This document shows, one piece after another, positions 1 through 8,162 of a DNA stretch of 52,133 nucleotides (positions are counted from its first letter, which is position 1; each line of letters begins with the position of its first letter). Position numbers and translations under genes: made by a program. Source of the stretch: an uncultured Acetatifactor sp. (GTDB lineage: Bacteria; Bacillota; Clostridia; Lachnospirales; Lachnospiraceae); contig CAJUFO010000018.1 of assembly GCA_910585615.1 (NCBI GenBank), positions 9,661 through 61,793 on the forward strand. Direction: 5' to 3'. Below the pieces are notes generated by a model that was not told the origin of the DNA, made no database searches, and saw only the letters and a program-made list of their open reading frames with translations.

Positions 1-738
1 ATGGTGCCCATGACCGCAGCACTCCTCCCCGTCATGGTCATGGTGATGTTTGTGCCCACAGCACTCGCCCTCTTCATGATGGTGATGCTCATGCTCCTCA
101 TTGGCATGCTCCAGCATCTCCTTCATCATATCCGCCAGGGTATCCGCCCCCTCTATGGTCTCCAGCACGGCCCTGCCCTCCAACTGCGCCAGAGGCGTGG
201 TGATGATCGTAGCCTTGTCATTGTGCTCCCTAATCAGCCTCACGCACTCCTGCACCTTGGCAGCATCCGCCTTGTCCGTCCTGCTCAAGATAATCGTCCC
301 CGCGTACTCGATCTGATTGATGAAGAACTCGCCGAAGTTCTTGATATACATCTTCGCCTTGGAGGCGTCCACCACCGCCACGGCGCTGTTCACCTGCACG
401 TCCAGATCCGCCGCCACGTCCTCCACGGCCCGGAGCACATCCGATAGCTTCCCCACCCCGGAGGGCTCGATCAGGATGCGCTCCGGCCCGTAGGTCTCGA
501 TGACTTCCTTTAAGGAAGCTCCGAAATCCCCCACCAAAGAGCAGCAGATACAGCCGGAGTTCATCTCCTTGATCTCGATTCCGGCCTCCTTCAGGAATCC
601 CCCGTCGATGCCAATCTCCCCGAACTCGTTCTCAATCAGCACGGTCTTGCTGCCGTCCAGTGCCTCCTGTAAAAGCTTCTTGATCAGGGTCGTCTTCCCC
701 GCCCCCAAAAATCCTGAAACCACATCTATCTTTGTCAT
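1..738 (-). CDS. CobW/P47K-family GTP-binding metallochaperone, C-terminus cut by window edge
   Basis: The reverse strand reads open from an ATG at 738 to the window edge (246 codons, no stop), so the C-terminal domain is missing. It begins MTKIDVVSGFLGAGKTTL, a Walker A P-loop near residue 10, and carries the CxCC metal-binding motif GCICC near residue 64, both hallmarks of the COG0523 G3E GTPases that deliver zinc, cobalt or other metals to client proteins in the cytosol. The last visible 40 residues are a His/Cys/Glu-rich tract with two CCGH motifs, the usual metal-chelating linker. A GGAGAAAGGA ribosome site precedes the ATG. The metal cannot be told from sequence, and no Zur-type operator was recognised. 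Confidence 0.9.
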   Translation of the reverse strand, partial: MTKIDVVSGFLGAGKTTLIKKLLQEALDGSKTVLIENEFGEIGIDGGFLKEAGIEIKEMNSGCICCSLVGDFGASLKEVIETYGPERILIEPSGVGKLSDVLRAVEDVAADLDVQVNSAVAVVDASKAKMYIKNFGEFFINQIEYAGTIILSRTDKADAAKVQECVRLIREHNDKATIITTPLAQLEGRAVLETIEGADTLADMMKEMLEHANEEHEHHHHEEGECCGHKHHHDHDGEECCGHGHH

Positions 739-876
739 CCTAACCAATCCTTTCTCCGGGTTCTTTCTATGACAGACCTGCGCCCGACATGCACCCCGAA
801 CCCATTTCTCTTTATTTTCCTCCAAAAGAGAACGATTGTCAATAAGCTGGGAGGATTTTCTTGTGTAGGATGCCTA

Positions 877-905
877 TTGACAGATTCCGCCATAAAGCTT
901 ATTGT
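877..905 (+). promoter_or_regulatory. Sigma-A type promoter for the TraX-like gene
   Basis: TTGACA at 877-882 and TATTGT at 900-905 are separated by 17 bases and lie 35 bases before the TraX-like ATG. The -35 is perfect and the -10 matches at four of six positions. The call rests on the motif match only. Confidence 0.55.
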
Positions 906-939
906 ATGATTAGAACCATACAACAGAAAGGCAGCGGAC

Positions 940-1950
940 ATGAACAATACGCAAAGCGACACCATTCAGTCGGACATAAAAGGCGGAATCAACGGCAGCA
1001 CCGTCAAAATCATCGCTGTACTCGCCATGCTGATCGATCATATGGCAGCCACCCTGCTCATCAGATACCTGGCATCCGGCATGCAGGCTGCCCAGGCCGC
1101 CGGGACGGCTCTGGCCTGGCAGCAGGAGCACGCGATTCTGTACAGCGCCTACTATTTCATGCGGGACATCGGACGGCTGGGATTCCCGATTTTCTGCTTC
1201 CTGCTGGCAGAAGGCTTCCAACATACCAGAAATGTCAAAAAATATGCCTTGCGGCTGGGGATATTCGCTCTGATATCCGAGTTCCCTTTCAATTTAGCTA
1301 TATGTGGTCAAACATTCAATATCAATTATCAAAACGTATATTTCACCCTGTTGCTGGGCCTGCTCGCCCTCTGCGGTTTCCGATTTTTTGAAAATACCGA
1401 AAAGCCGAAAGAGGCGGGGAAAAAGGGTTTGCCGGCGTTCTTGCGGATGACTTTCCTTATCACAGGCATTGTCTTCCCCATCCTGTATCTGTCAGGAAGC
1501 GAGCTGATGGATTCCCTCGAAACAAATATCCGCATCCTTTTCTGTGCCATCGCTTTCGGAGGGACTGTCACGGGCTTTCTCCTATATGGAATGCAGAGGG
1601 GCCTGCGCCGGATCCAGACTGTCGGCGCGGACATGACGGTGCTGGTGCTGTGCATGGCCGGGGCGGACATACTGCACACAGATTATTCCGGGATGGGCGT
1701 GCTGGCCATCGCCGTGATGTATCTGCTGCGCGGGCACAGGGTATCGGCCATGCTGGCCGGCTGCGTGGCGCTGGTCTTCCTGTCCCTCACGGAGCTCCCG
1801 GCCTTCTTCGCCGTCATCCCCATCGCCCTGTACAATGGCAGGCGGGGGCTGAAGATGAAATATTTCTTTTACGCTTTCTATCCGGTGCACCTGACATTGT
1901 TGTACCTGTGTGCCGTGCTCATGGGACTGGGCGGCATAAGGCTGCTGTAG
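940..1950 (+). CDS. TraX-family multipass membrane protein (putative acetyltransferase)
   Basis: This 336-residue protein has about nine hydrophobic segments. It opens with a short polar stretch followed by NGSTVKIIAVLAMLIDH, the first membrane segment typical of TraX proteins (PF05857). It also has the family's RDIGRLGFPIFCFLLAEGF core near residues 75-95. TraX acetylates F-pilin in conjugative plasmids. Chromosomal Clostridia copies without a conjugation locus are of unknown substrate and may acetylate a surface polymer. No pilin or transfer genes are nearby, so a conjugation role is not supported. AAAGGCAGCGGAC supplies a plausible ribosome site before the ATG. The ABC exporter genes follow 59 bases downstream on the same strand. 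Confidence 0.85.
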   Translation: MNNTQSDTIQSDIKGGINGSTVKIIAVLAMLIDHMAATLLIRYLASGMQAAQAAGTALAWQQEHAILYSAYYFMRDIGRLGFPIFCFLLAEGFQHTRNVKKYALRLGIFALISEFPFNLAICGQTFNINYQNVYFTLLLGLLALCGFRFFENTEKPKEAGKKGLPAFLRMTFLITGIVFPILYLSGSELMDSLETNIRILFCAIAFGGTVTGFLLYGMQRGLRRIQTVGADMTVLVLCMAGADILHTDYSGMGVLAIAVMYLLRGHRVSAMLAGCVALVFLSLTELPAFFAVIPIALYNGRRGLKMKYFFYAFYPVHLTLLYLCAVLMGLGGIRLL

Positions 1951-2009
1951 GCGGCATGGCGGGAAGCATGCCCAAGACAAGATACCTGGAAAAGCGGAGG
2001 ACATGAATC

Positions 2010-2738
2010 ATGCTGGAAGTCATACATCTATCCAAAAAATACGGAAAGACCCTGGCCGCGGACGACATCGGCTTCACCGTGCCGGACGGGAGGATCGGGA
2101 TACTGCTGGGCCCCAACGGGGCGGGGAAGTCCACTGTCATCAAAAGCATCGCAGGGCTTTTGCGGTTCAAGGGCACAATCCGCATCCAGGGGCAGGATTC
2201 CCATACCATGGAGGCAAAGAGATCCTTCGCCTACGTGCCGGAGCTCCCCTATATGTACGAGGCCCTCACCGTGCGGGAGCATTTGGAATTCATCAGCAGG
2301 GCCTACGGAATCCCCCTTTCGGAGGAAGAGGCCGCTTCCCTCTTACGGCGGTTAGAGCTTGACGACAAGCAGGATAAGCTGGGCAGCGAGCTCTCCAAGG
2401 GGATGATGCAGAAGGTCAGCATCTGCTGCGCCCTGCTCGTCCGGCCGAAGGTAATCCTGTTGGACGAGCCCATGGTGGGCCTGGATCCGGCGGCCATCAA
2501 GGAGCTGAAGGCACAGATCCTGGAGCTGAAGAACCAGGGCGCAACGGTGCTGATCAGCACTCATATGCTGGAGATGGTGAAGGAACTGTGGGACGTGACC
2601 TTCGTGATGGACAAGGGGCATATCCTGGGAACCTACGCCAGGGAGGCTCTGGCCAATGAGGACCTGGAGGATCTTTACTTCTCCGTCACAGGCCAGGACC
2701 GTACCCGGGAAGACGGGAGGCAGACATGGGAGCAATAG
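2010..2738 (+). CDS. ABC transporter ATP-binding protein
   Basis: The 242-residue protein is a complete ABC ATPase. It has Walker A GPNGAGKST near residue 35, an ABC signature LSKGMMQK near 128 (a variant of LSGGQ), Walker B VILLDEPMVGLD near 150 and a switch His in STHMLEM near 182. The signature variant and general layout match the YxlF/CcmA-like type 2 exporter ATPases. It would energise the permease encoded by the next gene, whose ATG lies inside this gene's last codons (13-base overlap), which implies translational coupling. GGAGG nine bases upstream fixes the ATG at 2010. The substrate is unknown. Confidence 0.93.
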   Translation: MLEVIHLSKKYGKTLAADDIGFTVPDGRIGILLGPNGAGKSTVIKSIAGLLRFKGTIRIQGQDSHTMEAKRSFAYVPELPYMYEALTVREHLEFISRAYGIPLSEEEAASLLRRLELDDKQDKLGSELSKGMMQKVSICCALLVRPKVILLDEPMVGLDPAAIKELKAQILELKNQGATVLISTHMLEMVKELWDVTFVMDKGHILGTYAREALANEDLEDLYFSVTGQDRTREDGRQTWEQ

Positions 2739-4300
2739 GATATCTCTATAAAAGGACATTGATCAACCGGACGAAAATGGCCCTGAAAAAGCCTGTGACC
2801 TATCTGTATCTGGCCCTGCTGCTGTTCTACTTCCTGGCGGTCCCCGCCTCCCTGAAGGTGATCATGCAGGGGACGGGCCTGGACTCCGCCCGGGACATGG
2901 CAGGCGTCCTGACCGTGCTGAGCTTCTGGCTCATCCCGGCCAATCTGATTGCCTACGCAAAGCGCAGGGGGCTGGTGTACCGCCACAGCGACGTGCACTT
3001 CCTCTTTCCCGCCCCGGTCGGCCCGAAGCGGGTGCTGATATACGCCCATCTGAGGACCCTGCTGGTGCAGGTCCTGCTGAACCTCTTCGCCGTGGTCTGC
3101 GGCGGCGTCCTGTTCCATGTGGAGGGCTGGCGCCTGGCGGTGTATTTCGTATTTTCCGTTTTCATCGAAAATCTCCTGGAGGCCGGCATCATGCTCCTCC
3201 TCTACGGCTCGGAGAAGTTCCGGGAAAGGCAGCGCGGCATGATGATCAAGGCGGCCTACGGTCTTGTAATCATTCTTCTTGGAATGGCAGTATATATGTA
3301 CCTTCAGGAGGGCCTCAGCATGGATACCGTGTCCCGTTTCCTGCACAGCGACATGATCCAGATGGTGCCGTTCATTGGCTGGTATATCGCGGCAGTGCAT
3401 CTCCTGTTCACGGGGGCCACAGCGGTGAACGTGGCCGGGACGGCCTGCTATGGGCTGCTGTTAGCCGCCGTAGTGGCGGCGGCATGGCGGATGGACTGCA
3501 AGGGGGGATTCTACGAGGATGCCACGAAGTTCGCGGAGGACTACGAGGAAGTCCTGGAGAGCCGCAGGCAGGGCAATGTCAAGAGGCTGGGCAAAAAGGA
3601 AAAGTTCGGCAAGGCCCGGATCCGATGGCGGGGCCATGGAGCCAGCGCCCTGTTCTACAGACAACTGCTGGAGTACAAGAAGAGCAGATATTTCATCTTC
3701 GACATCAACACCATCGTCGCCGTCCTGGCAGGCGCGGCGCTGGCATACCTGTATGAAAAAGAGGGCAGCTTCGGCGGGCTGGAGCCCTACCGGGTCTTCG
3801 TGCTGCCTGTGGTGGCTGCGTATATGATCTTCATCTTCACGGGCTTCGGCGGGAAATGGGCAAAGGAGCTGAAATCCCCCTATACCTACCTGCTGCCGGA
3901 CAACCCCTTCCGGAAGCTGATGGCCGCTACCCTGATGCAGCATGTACAGGCCCTGATAAACGGCTGCATCATGACAGCGCCCTGCGCCCTGGTCATGGGC
4001 CTTGCCCTGCCCGAGGCCCTGCTCTGCATCCTTTTCTATATCCTGATGTCAGCGGGGAAGCTGTACTCCCTTGCGGTGGCCCAGATCGTCACAGGCAGCG
4101 CCCTGGGCACCACGGCCAGACAACTGGTACAGATGCTCCTCCTGAGCATGGCCGCAGGCGCAGGCGTGATGGGTGCCATCATGGGCATGGCCGTGGGAGG
4201 CGGGCTGATGGCCCTGGGGATTATGGATCTGTTCCTTGGGCTGTTCACGATGATCTACATGGTAATCGCCACGCTGAATTTCTATCACATTGAGGTCTGA
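2726..4300 (+). CDS. ABC exporter permease (putative ABC exporter family)
   Basis: This 524-residue membrane protein starts inside the end of the ATPase gene. It has an N-terminal membrane helix near residues 24-44, then repeated hydrophobic segments in two halves. A long charged cytosolic loop of about 60 residues sits between them (near 255-310, rich in E, K and R). This plan fits the putative ABC exporter domain (PF16962-like) often coupled to CcmA-like ATPases in Clostridia. The pair probably exports a lipid, peptide or drug across the cytoplasmic membrane, but nothing in the neighbourhood names the cargo. Its stop is one base from the end of the convergent XRE gene. Confidence 0.85.
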   Translation: MGAIGYLYKRTLINRTKMALKKPVTYLYLALLLFYFLAVPASLKVIMQGTGLDSARDMAGVLTVLSFWLIPANLIAYAKRRGLVYRHSDVHFLFPAPVGPKRVLIYAHLRTLLVQVLLNLFAVVCGGVLFHVEGWRLAVYFVFSVFIENLLEAGIMLLLYGSEKFRERQRGMMIKAAYGLVIILLGMAVYMYLQEGLSMDTVSRFLHSDMIQMVPFIGWYIAAVHLLFTGATAVNVAGTACYGLLLAAVVAAAWRMDCKGGFYEDATKFAEDYEEVLESRRQGNVKRLGKKEKFGKARIRWRGHGASALFYRQLLEYKKSRYFIFDINTIVAVLAGAALAYLYEKEGSFGGLEPYRVFVLPVVAAYMIFIFTGFGGKWAKELKSPYTYLLPDNPFRKLMAATLMQHVQALINGCIMTAPCALVMGLALPEALLCILFYILMSAGKLYSLAVAQIVTGSALGTTARQLVQMLLLSMAAGAGVMGAIMGMAVGGGLMALGIMDLFLGLFTMIYMVIATLNFYHIEV

Positions 4301-4301
4301 T

Positions 4302-4679
4302 TCATGTTGAAGTCTGATTGCGGGAGGCTTTCCCCGCGTGCAGATGCTTCATGTATTTCACGAAATCCACGATGGTGGCCTGGGTGCCCGCGTCCAGGGA
4401 CAGGACGGTATTGACAATGTCCTGCGCGGTGTAGTCCAGGGCCACATAGCTGTTCAGAATCTCAGGCGGACAGCGGTATTCCGTGCGCCCCAGCAGGTAG
4501 TCAGTGGTCACATCGAAAAATTCCGCCAGTCTGCACAGGGTATTCAGATCCGGGGCATGGACGCTGTTCTCATAATTAGAGATGGTCCCCACGGACAGAT
4601 TCAGGCGAGTGGCCATTTCCTTTTGGCCCAAGCCTTTTTCCTTTCGCAGATTCGCCAATATGTCACCGATTTCCCTCAT
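4302..4679 (-). CDS. XRE-family transcriptional regulator (paralogue of the gene at 29439)
   Basis: This 125-residue protein has an N-terminal HTH_3 domain (residues 4-60: GDILANLRKEKGLGQKEMA through DYLLGRTEYR) and a C-terminal helical tail ending KYMKHLHAGKAS. The ATG at 4679 is preferred over an upstream TTG at 4718 because the domain begins at this Met and AGAGGAAGAG precedes it. A second gene in this window (29439-29804) encodes a protein about two thirds identical by eye over its whole length, including the strings VTTDYLLGRTEYRCPPE and FVKYMKHLH. Both have the same TAGAAT direct repeat upstream, which suggests autoregulation or cross-regulation. The target genes are unknown. Confidence 0.9.
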   Translation of the reverse strand: MREIGDILANLRKEKGLGQKEMATRLNLSVGTISNYENSVHAPDLNTLCRLAEFFDVTTDYLLGRTEYRCPPEILNSYVALDYTAQDIVNTVLSLDAGTQATIVDFVKYMKHLHAGKASRNQTST

Positions 4680-4728
4680 GGATTGCTCTCTTCCTCTCTT
4701 TGCCCCATGATTTTGCAAGTTCAGACAT

Positions 4729-4776
4729 TATTCTAAAAGATTCTATGAATTATAAAATATGATTTTACAAATCCAA
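4729..4776 (-). promoter_or_regulatory. Promoter and likely operator of the XRE gene
   Basis: Read on the reverse strand, TTGGAT (4776-4771), a 16-base spacer and a perfect TATAAT (4754-4749) form a sigma-A promoter. Immediately downstream lies TAGAATCTTTTAGAATA (4745-4729), in which TAGAAT repeats with a 10-base period, one helical turn. The same 17-base pattern, with three differing middle bases, lies upstream of the paralogous XRE gene (29352-29368). A repressor bound here would block transcription initiation. Confidence 0.6.
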
Positions 4777-4848
4777 TATTTTTATCCATATATTTTATGG
4801 TTCATGAATCCAAAGTGTGCCCAAATAGCCGCAAAATGAGCCTACGCA

Positions 4849-4877
4849 TTGACTTTGGACATCCAAGATGATAAGAT
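4849..4877 (+). promoter_or_regulatory. Sigma-A promoter for pyrF
   Basis: TTGACT (4849-4854), 17 bases, then TAAGAT (4872-4877). Transcription would begin about 40 bases before the pyrF ATG. The leader is too short for a PyrR-type attenuator and no such structure is seen. Confidence 0.55.
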
Positions 4878-4921
4878 GTGTGTAGAAAAGCGGACAGAAA
4901 CGCGCAGAAAAGAGGTAATAT

Positions 4922-5869
4922 ATGATAAACAAGCTGATTGCAAAAATACGGAAGACAAACGCACCTATCGTGGTGGGCTTGGATCCCATGATGAAATTCG
5001 TGCCGGAACATATCCGGAAAGCGGCCTTCGCCGAGCACGGCCAGACCCTGGAGGGGGCGGCGGAAGCCATCTGGCAGTACAATAAGGGCATCGTGGATGC
5101 CATCTACGACCTGGTGCCTGCGGTGAAACCCCAGATTGCCATGTATGAGCAATTCGGCATCCCAGGCCTGACCGCCTTCAAGAAGACTGTGGACTATTGT
5201 AAGGAAAAGGGCCTGGTGGTCATCGGCGACATCAAGCGGGGCGATATCGGCTCCACTTCGGAGGCCTATGCCGTGGGGCATCTGGGAAAGGTGCAGATTG
5301 GAGACAGCCGGCACTACGGCTTTGACGAGGATTTCGCCACTGTGAACCCCTATCTGGGATCCGACGGCGTGAAGCCTTTCCTGAAGATATGCGATGAGGA
5401 TAAGAAGGGGGTCTTCATCCTGGTGAAGACCTCCAATCCCAGCAGCGGCGAACTGCAGGACCGCCTGGTGAAGGACGGGGCGGATGGCGAGAGGCCCCTC
5501 TATGAAATCGTGGGCGGCATGGTGGCGGCATGGGCCCGGGAGCACATGCCCGAGGAGGGCGATTACAGCTATGTAGGCGCGGTAGTGGGGGCCACCTACC
5601 CGGAGCAGGGGCGCATCCTGCGGGAAATCATGCCCAGCTCCTTCATCCTGGTGCCCGGTTATGGCGCGCAGGGGGGCAAAGGCGCGGATCTGGTACATTT
5701 CTTTGACCGGGAGGGCTTAGGCGCCATCGTCAATTCCTCCAGGGGCATCATAGCGGCTTACCAGCAGGAGCAGTATGCCCGTTTCGGCGGCCAGTGCTAT
5801 GCGGATGCCTCCAGAGCGGCAGTGCTGGCCATGCGGGAGGACATCGGGGCAGCGCTGGGCAGACTGTAA
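4922..5869 (+). CDS. pyrF: Orotidine-5'-phosphate decarboxylase, type 2
   Basis: This 315-residue cytosolic enzyme converts OMP to UMP, the last step of de novo pyrimidine synthesis. The N-terminus INKLIAKIRKTNAPIVVGLDP and the catalytic DIKRGDIGST motif near residue 105 (the Asp-Lys-x-x-Asp array) place it in the longer type 2 PyrF family. The end carries the phosphate-binding segment VNSSRGIIAAY near 280. AGAGGTAATAT precedes the ATG. The other pyr genes are not adjacent; carB is 25 kb away. Its stop codon overlaps the start of the protease-like lipoprotein gene (TAATG), so the two are probably co-transcribed. Confidence 0.95.
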   Translation: MINKLIAKIRKTNAPIVVGLDPMMKFVPEHIRKAAFAEHGQTLEGAAEAIWQYNKGIVDAIYDLVPAVKPQIAMYEQFGIPGLTAFKKTVDYCKEKGLVVIGDIKRGDIGSTSEAYAVGHLGKVQIGDSRHYGFDEDFATVNPYLGSDGVKPFLKICDEDKKGVFILVKTSNPSSGELQDRLVKDGADGERPLYEIVGGMVAAWAREHMPEEGDYSYVGAVVGATYPEQGRILREIMPSSFILVPGYGAQGGKGADLVHFFDREGLGAIVNSSRGIIAAYQQEQYARFGGQCYADASRAAVLAMREDIGAALGRL

Positions 5870-6528
5870 TGACGGCCGTCCTGCTGTTCGCGCTGCTCCT
5901 CTGCCTGACGGGCTGCGGCAGCGCCGGGCAGCCGGAAACGGATGAGGCGCCTGCCTACCTGGTGGCCGTCACCGCGGGCGAAACCAGCGGAAGCGGCATC
6001 CTGTACCAACAGGATGATGCGTATCTGTATGTGCTGACGGCTGCACATGTGGTATCCTGCATGAATCCCGGTACAGAGGCGGTCCTGCGGTTCTTCGACG
6101 GACAGGAACTCTCCTGTGGCGACATCCGGATCTCGGAAGTCTCGGATTTGGCGCTGATACGGATTCCCGCAGACCGGATATCGGAAAGACAGCGAAATGC
6201 CTGTCTGTGCGTCCCTTCCGATAAGGAGAGCTTTGACAGACTGCAGACAGGGGACGGCTGCACTGCCATAGGGCTTCACGCGGAGAGCGGCGCCCTGCGG
6301 CATGAAGGGCACATCCTGGAGCCCTGGATCTACATGGAGGACTACGGGCAGTACATGATTTGGGCAGATGCGGAGGTGCGGCCGGGAATGTCCGGCGGCG
6401 GGCTGCTGGATCAGGAGGGGCGGCTCATCGGAATCCTCTCCGGCGGCAGCCAGGACGGAGAGCTGGCCGCGGTCCCGTTGAGCCTGATACTGCAGTTCAT
6501 GGAGGACATGGACTGCGCTTCCCGGTAG
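5869..6528 (+). CDS. Trypsin-like serine protease lipoprotein
   Basis: This 219-residue protein starts at the ATG fused to the pyrF stop. It has a lipoprotein signal peptide with lipobox LTGC (Cys16), so the mature protein should be anchored on the outer face of the membrane. The rest matches the HtrA/S1C fold, with His60 in LTAAHVV, Asp93 in SDLALIRI and Ser175 in GMSGGGL, the full catalytic triad. The usual GNSGGP loop reads GMSGGG, which may alter activity. There is no PDZ domain, so it is a minimal surface protease or a pseudo-protease sensor. The longer frame from 5794 is rejected because it would delete the signal peptide start and overlap pyrF. Confidence 0.8.
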   Translation: MTAVLLFALLLCLTGCGSAGQPETDEAPAYLVAVTAGETSGSGILYQQDDAYLYVLTAAHVVSCMNPGTEAVLRFFDGQELSCGDIRISEVSDLALIRIPADRISERQRNACLCVPSDKESFDRLQTGDGCTAIGLHAESGALRHEGHILEPWIYMEDYGQYMIWADAEVRPGMSGGGLLDQEGRLIGILSGGSQDGELAAVPLSLILQFMEDMDCASR

Positions 6529-6590
6529 CCTCTTCATGACAGGCCCTGGCAGGGACAGCGCCAGGAAATCAGAAAGGGAGAACATGATTT

Positions 6591-8156
6591 ATGCGCCGGA
6601 CACAAGCATCATCCAGGCACGGATATTTCCTTTGCCTGCTCCTCATCTTTGCGGCCGCCCTGTTCCTGCGGGCCTGGCGTATCACGGAAGTCCCCGACAT
6701 CGTGCACATCGATGAGGCGGGGCTGGGCCGCAACGCATGGTGTCTGGCGAACTACGGGATAGACAGGTATTTCAACGAACTGCCCATCTATCCCGAGAAC
6801 TTCGGCGGCGGTCAGAGCCCTCTGTATACTTATCTTGTCGTCATCCTGATCAGGACTGTGGGCAGGGGCTCCCTGGGCCTGACGCTCCTGCGGCTCCCGG
6901 GGCTCCTCTCCAGCATGGTGGTGGTGGTCTTCGGCACCGCGCTCTTGGAAGTGGTGTACGAAAGCAGAAAGGCCGCCCTCACGGGCGCCCTCCTCCTGAC
7001 ATTCTGTCCCTATTTCATCATGCACGGCCGCTATGCCCTGGACTGCAACCTCATGCTGGGCTGCTCCACGGTGGCGCTCTATCTGCTGGCCAGGTACGTA
7101 AAGAGCGGCAGGCTGTCCTGGCTCATTGCGTACAGCGCGGCTTTCGGCGCGGTGATGTATTCCTACGCGCTGAGCTATTTCGTAGTGCCCATCTTCCTGT
7201 GCCTGATCACCCTGTACATGCTGTGGTGCCGCAAGATCACGTTCCGGCGGTCCCTGCTGTCTGCCGCTTTGGTATGCGCCGCCGCGTTTCCCGTGCTGCT
7301 CTTCATCGGGACAATGGTGTTCGGCCTGCCCTCCATGAAGTTCCTGGGGTTCACCCTCTCTCCTACTGCCTCCTCCCGGCTGGCGGACATCTCCATCGCG
7401 AATTTCAGGAACAATATCATCGATATCCTGAAATATACCCTGACCCATGACGGCCGTCCCCTGGACGCGGTGGACGGGTTCTATACCCTGTACCCCGTCT
7501 CCATCCCCTTCGTGGCAATCGGCTTCGCAGCATCCTGCCGCCAAAGCCTCTCCTCCTTCCGGAAGCGGACATACCGCCACGGCTTCCTGTTCCTGTCCTT
7601 CTACGCGGCGGGGCTTGTGGCCATCGGCTTCTCCCGGGGCTATCTCTACCGCGCCAATTATCTGTTCATCGCCTACCTGTATTTCCTTGTCTCCGGCATC
7701 CTGGCCGCGTACCGCTTCGCGAAATCCTTGGGGAAGTACCTCTGTGCCGCGCTGGGCATAGCCTACCTGCTCAGCGCGGCCATGTTCATCGGCTACTATT
7801 TCACGTCCTATTCCCCGGCAGAGGCCATCCCCCAGTTCGTGCCCGCCAACGACGCCATAGAATACGCCAAGTCCCTGCCGGATATCAGGGAAATCTACAT
7901 GGACTACTCTGACGTAGACGAATTCTATACCCTCTTCTTCCCGGAGTCCCCCTACACGATTGCGGAGACCGCCCACCAGGAGGGCTATGGAAGGCTGCAT
8001 TTCCGGATTACCGAGGACACTGCCTTCGCCCCCGGAAACGCTTACATCATCCTGAAGAACCACACGGCCCTGCGCTCCCGCATCGAGGGTGCGGGATACC
8101 CCTGGCAGATCGTGGAATACCCCTATCACTGCCTCTACTATGCAGAGCCGGAGTGA
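6591..8156 (+). CDS. GT39/ArnT-like polyprenyl-phosphate sugar glycosyltransferase, multipass membrane
   Basis: This 521-residue GT-C fold protein has an N-terminal helix (residues 12-28), then the extracytoplasmic loop with VHIDEAGLGRNAW (acidic pair near 45, the catalytic feature of GT-C enzymes). About ten more membrane segments follow, then a short soluble tail. The plan resembles protein O-mannosyltransferase (PF02366/PF13231) enzymes that move a sugar from a lipid-phosphate carrier to a surface acceptor. The pyrF/protease pair lies upstream on the same strand (62-base gap), and the response regulator gene converges six bases downstream. Donor and acceptor are unknown. Confidence 0.82.
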   Translation: MRRTQASSRHGYFLCLLLIFAAALFLRAWRITEVPDIVHIDEAGLGRNAWCLANYGIDRYFNELPIYPENFGGGQSPLYTYLVVILIRTVGRGSLGLTLLRLPGLLSSMVVVVFGTALLEVVYESRKAALTGALLLTFCPYFIMHGRYALDCNLMLGCSTVALYLLARYVKSGRLSWLIAYSAAFGAVMYSYALSYFVVPIFLCLITLYMLWCRKITFRRSLLSAALVCAAAFPVLLFIGTMVFGLPSMKFLGFTLSPTASSRLADISIANFRNNIIDILKYTLTHDGRPLDAVDGFYTLYPVSIPFVAIGFAASCRQSLSSFRKRTYRHGFLFLSFYAAGLVAIGFSRGYLYRANYLFIAYLYFLVSGILAAYRFAKSLGKYLCAALGIAYLLSAAMFIGYYFTSYSPAEAIPQFVPANDAIEYAKSLPDIREIYMDYSDVDEFYTLFFPESPYTIAETAHQEGYGRLHFRITEDTAFAPGNAYIILKNHTALRSRIEGAGYPWQIVEYPYHCLYYAEPE

Positions 8157-8162
8157 CCGCCG

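Noticed and set aside
940..1950. A conjugation locus around the TraX-like gene
   Set aside because: No relaxase, pilin, coupling protein or mating-pair gene is nearby; TraX-like proteins are common on Clostridia chromosomes.
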